Source of the DNA: Paramacrobiotus richtersi
Lineage: Eukaryota; Tardigrada; Eutardigrada; Parachela; Macrobiotidae
Length of the DNA stretch: 27,668 nucleotides
NCBI GenBank assembly: GCA_034698045.1
Contig: JAQGAU010000466.1
Coordinates: forward strand, 1 to 27,668
Direction: 5' to 3'
The notes under the pieces: model-generated
The model's database searches: none
What the model was told of the DNA's origin: nothing
The model's input: only the letters and a program-made list of their open reading frames with translations
Program-made: the position numbers and the translations under genes
Shown: positions 21,837-27,668 of the stretch, piece by piece
Layout: each line of letters opens with the position of its first letter
Numbering within the stretch: the first letter of the stretch is position 1

Positions 21837-22440
21837 TGTAGTATTTAGTTATGTTAGAAAACGGAAAACGGCTGCACAAGTGGGATTACTTTGCCTGGTT
21901 ACGCATGCATTGCGCTTTATAAGTGTGCGGCACTGCGACGTCGCCCAGTTAGTCATTCTGGATATATACAAATCGTTTGTAGTGATCAATGATTAGTACG
22001 AAATGATAAGTAGATGTACATGCATATTGCGCATTTTGCTGGGCTGCTTTAGCAACAGGCAGATGCTTGCGCGAGTTAATACCGAAGTGAATAATGGCCC
22101 TAAACATCATATTGCAAATCATGTGATCACACAAATCTCCTTTTGCTTTACCGATTGTTTTGGCAAGCCAAAATTAACATTCAATTTGTAATTACAAGAA
22201 ATAATATGTATTCTCCCATACGCTTACTTTATGTCCAGTTTTGTGTCTTTGCGTAAATTTGAGCACACTTTACGTCAGAGCAGGGACGATATACATACTT
22301 GCGTCATACAGCACTCAGTTCATCGCGATTGTAGAATCAGTGGCGACACTTGTACGGGTGGTGCAGGAAGTCTTTTTTTTGAATATGCTGATATATTATT
22401 GTCATAAATGTTATGACAGTGCCCACCTCCCTCACATCTG
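21837..22440 (-). promoter_or_regulatory. Promoter region of double-knottin gene G
   Basis: A TATA box (TTTATA at 21916-21921 on the plus strand) lies about 80 bp before the start codon within TGCGCTTTATAAG, as in gene F. The blocks CATTCTGGATA, TTTGTAGTGATCAATGATTAGT and, further up (about 22255-22400), CAGTTCATCGCGA, AGAATCAGTGGCGAC and ACGGGTGGTGCAGGAAG match the F promoter in the same order. Confidence 0.65.
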
Positions 22441-23416
22441 ATTAAAGCACACGACGTCAACGCGCAAGCTTACGTGCAGATAAGCTCGATATCCAGTTTT
22501 TTGAAGTTATGTGCCGCTAGAATCTTTGTAGAAATTTGCTGGTAAAATATAATCCCGAATCAGAAGTTTCCGCTTTCTGGAAAACCTGACAAGGAACTGA
22601 AGCCGATGAAGCGCCCTTACTTTGCGTGGCTCTAGGTGTGCATGTGCTGCCTTCAGCCATGCACACACTGTAGTTTTGAGCGGCTTTCGAAGATTAGCGT
22701 TTCTGTACTTCTAAAATCCAAGTTAAATGCCACAAAGTCCATTGCAAGTTGGCTTTCAAACTGACCATAGTGAGTCACGATTTTGTCGGTTTCTCGAAGA
22801 CTTCTATCTAACCTGAAATTTGTGTTTTTCACTACGCGGCACCGAACTTTTGCGATGAAGACGAAGCCTGCCATACTTGTGGAGATCAAAGTGCTAAAAG
22901 AGGACAATACTGATCTCGATGCTTTTGTTGATGTTTGTAAATGTTCCACGCGTACTTTACGGTACTTAAAAGTAATGCGAACAAATTATAACCACCATTA
23001 TTAACCAACGTTATAACCAACAATCACCGAACTTCTTCTGGAAGTAGCGTGCCTAGTCCGACAGTCATACCTGGGAATATCTGCTGATTCTGTAGAAGGC
23101 ATTATCGTTCGTACCTTGTACTTTGATAAGACGGCATAAACTCTACTGGTAGTGTAGGTATCTAGATGATAACTCACGTACTGCTAACATGTTCAACTGT
23201 TTTACCTTCATACAATCCTTGTAATACGCAGTAATCGAGTAATTTGTGAAAGATGCTCAAGGGCATGTCTCCGCATCGCGTGCGCGCTGTAAATATAACT
23301 GCATCGTCGTAATATAGCAGGTACCAAACCACTGACTTTTCGATACTTTACGCAGATTGTTTCCTTTAGCGTGAAAGGGTTATTTTTGAGGAAATTCGGA
23401 GAACCACATATCCACC
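22441..23416. other. Intergenic region before the GST gene
   Basis: The knottin genes (minus) and the GST gene (plus) are divergent, so this interval probably contains the GST promoter. Two overlapping frames at 22653-22949 (minus) and 22783-23004 (plus) are open but resemble no family and have no splice partners. Nothing else was recognised. Confidence 0.5.
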
Positions 23417-26185
23417 ATGGTCTCTGGCGAGCGGTCAAAAGCCCTTACAAAAGGTAAGCAACTGAGAATGTGGGATACGAAACTTTAACGTGTTTGTGAT
23501 TTCTAACAATGGTGGTTTTCAGGAGCTCCTTTTCCCGAAAAGGCAAACGAAAAACTGCGTTTATTCAGTGGACGATTTTGTCCGTTTGCCGAAAGGACAC
23601 GGCTGGCATTGAATTATAAACAACTTCCGTAAGTGTTTCATCAAGTGCATTCTAGTTTTATTAACAAATTACAACAATACGTTTTCATAATTAATATTTG
23701 TCAGTATATCTTAAAACCAGTGCTTTTGTTAGAAAATTTTTATTTTAAAACCGGGTGAACAACCTTTTGCTTGTTTCGATCGCATGTTCATTGATGATTA
23801 GATAAAAAATTTATTTCGAAATGACCACAAACTGTATAAAAAATCCATAAAAGCGCGGTTAATGACAGTTGTAACATCCGTTTGTACCGTACAGAAACTT
23901 GCTGGATTTGCAGAACATAATGTGAAAATCCTGCAGAACTCTGTATTTAGATACGAGATTGTCAATATCGATCTGAAAGAAAAACCGGAATGGTATAATC
24001 AGCTGAGCCCTCTCGGAAAAGTTCCGTTACTCGAAGAGCCGGAAGAACGACGAACAGCAGAAAGCCATATTATCGTGGAGTATCTAGACGATAAATTTCA
24101 CGAGAAAAATCCCCTTTTGCCCCGCGATCCGTTACAGCGTGCGCAGCAAAAGATGCTTGTTGAAGTCATTAGCTCAAAGGTAAATAAACACTGCAGGTAC
24201 TACATATTACTGTATTATTACTGTTACTGTCGAAATGCTTTCCTATCTTTACAAAAAAGTTATGCACTAAACAGCTGCAAAACACTTGTTACGGAAGTTT
24301 TAGACACATCGTAAAAGCCTAGTTGTGATGTGGATAACCGTAGTGCACTGGCTAATTAGACAATAAACAACAAAACTCTTTCTTCGTTAGAAAGAGAGGA
24401 AGTCGCTGTGATTGTGACTGGCTTTACCCTATATCGGCATTACATTTAGACATACATATACTTCCTTTTGCGCTCAACTGCGACTGATCTGGAGGTGGAA
24501 CAGATTTCTGTTTTCTAACGACGTATTTTTTACTGCAATCAGATCACAACACCTCACCAGCAGACGGTCCTGAAAGGCGAACAGGAGAATAAGGATGCAT
24601 TACTGAAAGCGTTGGATGAAGTGGAACAGCTACTATCCAAAGCGTATTTTTCCGGTAAGAAAGTGGTTAATGTTGATTTAAACTGCAATTAATTCGGATT
24701 TGGAATTATAATGGAATCGTTAATTTATCCATAATATATTTACTTACGTACGTATGTGTCTGTACCTACCTATCTTTGTTAATTTCAAATTCCTTTTAGA
24801 ATAATTATAATTTTTAGTTTTACTCTATCTTTGTGTCATTACGTCTGCTTTTATTGTCATATTATGTTTTAAAAAATTTTAATTAATCGTAAATTGCTAA
24901 AGTTTTTATTATTTGATTTCCCTTCGCAAATGAGGTTTGTCATAGATTCATATCAGCCAGTTTTAGCGGGCATGGTGATTGAGCATACTGCAGTAGGCTT
25001 GTATGTTGTACTATACCAAAGGAGTATTTCTACTGCTCTAGTAATGCAATAATTTTGATTAATGACACAAACCTGGCGGCAGTTAGCACGCAAATTGCGT
25101 ATGATTGTACTGACAGACCACTAAACATGATAAGTCCATTTGGATATATAAATATCAATAAGCCAATTTTCTCATGTGAATGACCCACGGTCACGCTCCG
25201 TAGTTCTTTTACAAACCGTCCAAATCAATACGTTTTTCCATTTTAACCCGTTTAATGCCTGAAAAGTGCCGGTTGCGTCTGGCTGAACTCTCAAGTGTTT
25301 TTCATTTGCCGCAAAAATATTTCCTAAGGTATTATTACTTAGAAAATATATTACTTTGAAGATCTCTTTCTGCTGTAAAAACAGCGTTAAGGTGTACATT
25401 TTAATAAGTCGTTTTAATGGCCAGTGTATTACTGCATTAATGCGAGAAATTAGGTGAAGGTTTCGTGCATAAAAATTAATTATTTAATTGCGTTAACGAC
25501 TTCCACAGTTGAGCGGGCAATTATTATTTTCAGGTTAAAAGCAATAATTATAATTACTGTATATTGTTCAATACTTGCTCAATGCTAAATTAAATAAATG
25601 GTTACTGCAAAATTTAGTATTATAGCTTTGTTATATTCGTCCTTAGTTGTGTTAATAATTGTAGTTTAATTAGATATACGGATTAAAAATACTGTCTTAT
25701 TTAACTCGTGTAATTTCACGTGAGATAAACCTCGTGATCAGTAAAACCTCTATCGTTAATTTTATCGATTGGTCTCGGTATATTTTTACACACAATTTTT
25801 CATATCTGCCGTTGAAAACCATTCTAATCTCTTCATGACCCACATCCTAAACTATTTCTTAATTAAATTAATTTTGTGTAATTTCTCTCTCCTGTCCTAT
25901 ATTTCCGTGTTTGTTTTAATCATAAATCTCAGCCGGTGTCTTACTATCTACTGGTATACAGGCGAGCAAATTGGATTTGTCGATCTGATGGTCTGGCCGT
26001 GGTTCGAACGGCTGCCGGCGCTTGAGCAGCATCGGACGATGCAATTTCCGCGGGACCGCTTTCCCAAGATACAGGACTGGTGTGAGCGGATGCGCCAACA
26101 TCCGGCGGTGAAAATGACAGCGCACCCAACGGATGTTCTTGTGGAGTTTTATAAGACCAGGAACGCGAACGTTGGATTGGATTAA
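23417..26185 (+). CDS. GSTO: Omega-class glutathione transferase
   Basis: Five coding exons: 23417-23453, 23523-23628, 23951-24179, 24543-24654 and 25962-26185, with consistent phases, giving 235 aa, the usual omega-class length. The N-terminal thioredoxin-like domain shows FCPFAERTRLAL with the catalytic cysteine of the omega class (about residue 34), the cis-proline in GKVPLLEE, and the glutathione-binding ES in ESHIIVEYLD. The helical C-terminal domain has the omega hallmark VWPWFERLPALE. The start is in a strong context (CCACCATGG), and the N-terminus SGERSKALTKGAP resembles the omega-class extension. Omega GSTs in the family act as thiol transferases and dehydroascorbate or methylarsonate reductases rather than classical conjugating enzymes; they are cytosolic dimers. 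Intron 4 (24655-25961, about 1.3 kb) is very AT-rich and contrasts with the GC-richer last exon. The ATTAAA at 26201-26206 is the likely poly(A) signal. Confidence 0.92.
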
Positions 26186-27275
26186 AGAATAATATTTTTT
26201 ATTAAACTTTTTTTCATGCATTTAATTTAGCGGTGCTTCGGGAAGGAATACACATAATTATCCGGGATAAATACATTCTTAAAATGAAATTAATGGTGTT
26301 TTCATACATTAACCTGCAGAATAAAGGTCATCAAAAAAAGAACAAATTTTGAGCGGTAAATAAAAATCTGCAACCCATTAAAAGGACAAAATAAAATAAA
26401 TAAACAAATAAAATAATAAAATAAAAATAATAATGTAACTAAATCGTCCGGTAATAATCTACGCTAAAATAAAAAAAAAATAAAAGAATGTAACCAAATT
26501 GTTCAGTGGTATTTTACGCCATTTTAAACTGTGCGCCTAAAGCGTGGTATAAATTTAACACGCTAACCATAGTCAGATAAACTACATGTTTGGCATATGC
26601 TAACGCAGCGTTTGACCAAATCCATTTGGTATTAATATTGATAATGTTTCCCACATATAATTCCCTCATCATCCAATCCATCAACGGTTACATGTTTGTT
26701 ATCATTGAAGATCATCTCCAGGTGGTTCATATTTACCCGTATCTACGGCCCTGACCATTGACCAGTCTATCTGCTATGCTTCTATATGTTCCATTCATGC
26801 ACCGTGAAAAGTATAAGTATTCTTGTTATCAATCTTTAATCCCATCATAACAGCCATTATGAACATCATAATCATTCTTTAGCCGGATGTTTCGCGCGCC
26901 TTTATGAAACGGTTATACCTGTTAAAAACAGATTTATCATGGTCAAAAATCCCGGCATTATTGAGTATCGGTTTGTAACCAACGGCCTGCTAAATCTGAA
27001 ACAAATGCCAGTACGTGCAGATGTTTTTGCCAGCGTTCGCAGTTTAGATGAACTTATCTGCTAGATCCGAAAAATAAGAACTGAAGTGTTTTTCGTGATC
27101 TAACTATAAAGTCTCATGGTCAGCATTACTAATTCCATGCTTATTATTAACGTCACATTTATTTCGGTCTCATAGTATTTTGTATGCTATTATTAGCACA
27201 TTATTTTCAGGTGATAGTAAAAGTTTTTCTGTAAATTGTTTATCATTAAATTTGTTTATCATTAGACTGGTGCAA
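26186..27275. other. AT-rich intergenic region after the GST gene
   Basis: No gene was found. It begins with the GST 3' end (ATTAAA at 26201-26206), then an A/T simple repeat, then unremarkable AT-rich sequence in which all frames are short. Confidence 0.6.
26387..26482. repeat. A/T-rich simple repeat of AAAT-like units
   Basis: This is an irregular array of AAAT, AAAC and AAT units ending in runs of A, interrupted once by about 25 bp of normal sequence. It is typical low-complexity intergenic DNA. Confidence 0.8.
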
Positions 27276-27401
27276 GAGCATATTCATTCCCACAATAAAT
27301 ATTTTAATGATTAATAATTATTGATAATAATTGTTGGTTATAGTTACCTTTACTAATAAATATTTTATTAGTAAATAATTATTGTGGGAATGAATATGCT
27401 C
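27276..27401. mobile_element. Small element with 23 bp perfect terminal inverted repeats
   Basis: GAGCATATTCATTCCCACAA at 27276 onward is repeated exactly as its reverse complement ending at 27401; the match runs 23 bp without mismatch (27276-27298 and 27379-27401). The inner 80 bp are almost pure A/T and contain a second, imperfect palindrome (about 27351-27373). There is no coding potential. It fits a short MITE or foldback element, but no clear target duplication is visible, so a cruciform-forming sequence of other origin is possible. Confidence 0.6.
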
Positions 27402-27668
27402 ATTGTAACAATTGGTCGACAATCCTTTTCGCGAGCACCTCGCGGTGTAGCCAATGGGGTTACGGCAGGCGTATCTTATACCGGATCAAAGTGATAGTAC
27501 GCCTTTGGCGCACCGATTGGGACACACCATCCGAATGATCAAAATCACCGGATTGTGTCATGCAGCGCTTAGTCAGGAAAATGAATTGCTGGGTAATTCA
27601 GCCGCTTGTATATGCAAGTGGCCTGCGGCCATTCGTGCGTCAAAAGAATCCATCGCATTAAAATTTTT
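27402..27668. other. Window end: GC-richer segment, possible SINE head
   Basis: This segment is clearly less AT-rich than the preceding kilobase. It contains TAGCCAATGGGG (27448-27459), near an RNA polymerase III A box, and GGATCAAAG (27483-27491), near a B box, at ordinary tRNA spacing, and a GGCGTA/TACGCC stem. No complete tRNA cloverleaf was found. No protein-coding frame was recognised before the window ends. Confidence 0.25.

Noticed and set aside
22653..23004. Overlapping frames on both strands before the GST gene
   Set aside because: No family resemblance, no good start context and no splice structure.
1..27668. CRISPR arrays, rRNA or intact tRNA genes
   Set aside because: No regularly spaced repeats, rRNA core motifs or complete cloverleaf were seen on either strand.

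Overview
The window is nuclear DNA of an animal: split genes with GT-AG introns of about 60 to 1300 bp, AATAAA-type poly(A) signals and no bacterial-style operons. Three 7TM chemoreceptor-like genes end in three phase-0 introns, a layout known from the arthropod gustatory receptor (Gr) superfamily. Together with secreted knottin peptides this suggests a panarthropod (arthropod or tardigrade-like). The species cannot be fixed from the sequence. All exon models were built by eye from splice signals, phase and paralogue comparison.

Layout. (1) 2728-10015, plus strand: two complete tandem copies of the autophagy gene ATG16 (548 and 549 aa, seven coding exons each, identical intron phases), with about 1.2 kb of duplicated upstream DNA. 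Intron 1 of the first copy holds a 389 bp terminal-inverted-repeat element flanked by TA; the second copy keeps the empty site. (2) 11150-18646, minus strand: three Gr-like 7TM receptor genes (421, 423 and 436 aa), each of four coding exons whose last three are exactly 78, 108 and 105 nt, plus a degenerate receptor fragment near 14.2-14.4 kb. (3) 19739-21836, minus strand: two tandem genes for small secreted proteins that each carry two inhibitor-cystine-knot domains, one domain per exon, with similar TATA-box promoters. (4) 23417-26185, plus strand: a complete five-exon omega-class glutathione transferase (235 aa). (5) 26.2-27.7 kb: AT-rich intergenic DNA with an A/T simple repeat, a 126 bp element with 23 bp perfect inverted termini, and a weak tRNA-like (SINE-head-like) sequence.

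The genes do not look like one pathway. The window is mainly a record of local tandem duplication: ATG16 twice, receptors at least four times, double knottins twice. The most unusual items are the two-domain knottin pair, which by intron retention could also yield single-domain peptides, and the ATG16 pair, in which the upstream copy has helix-breaking prolines in its coiled coil while the downstream copy looks conventional.
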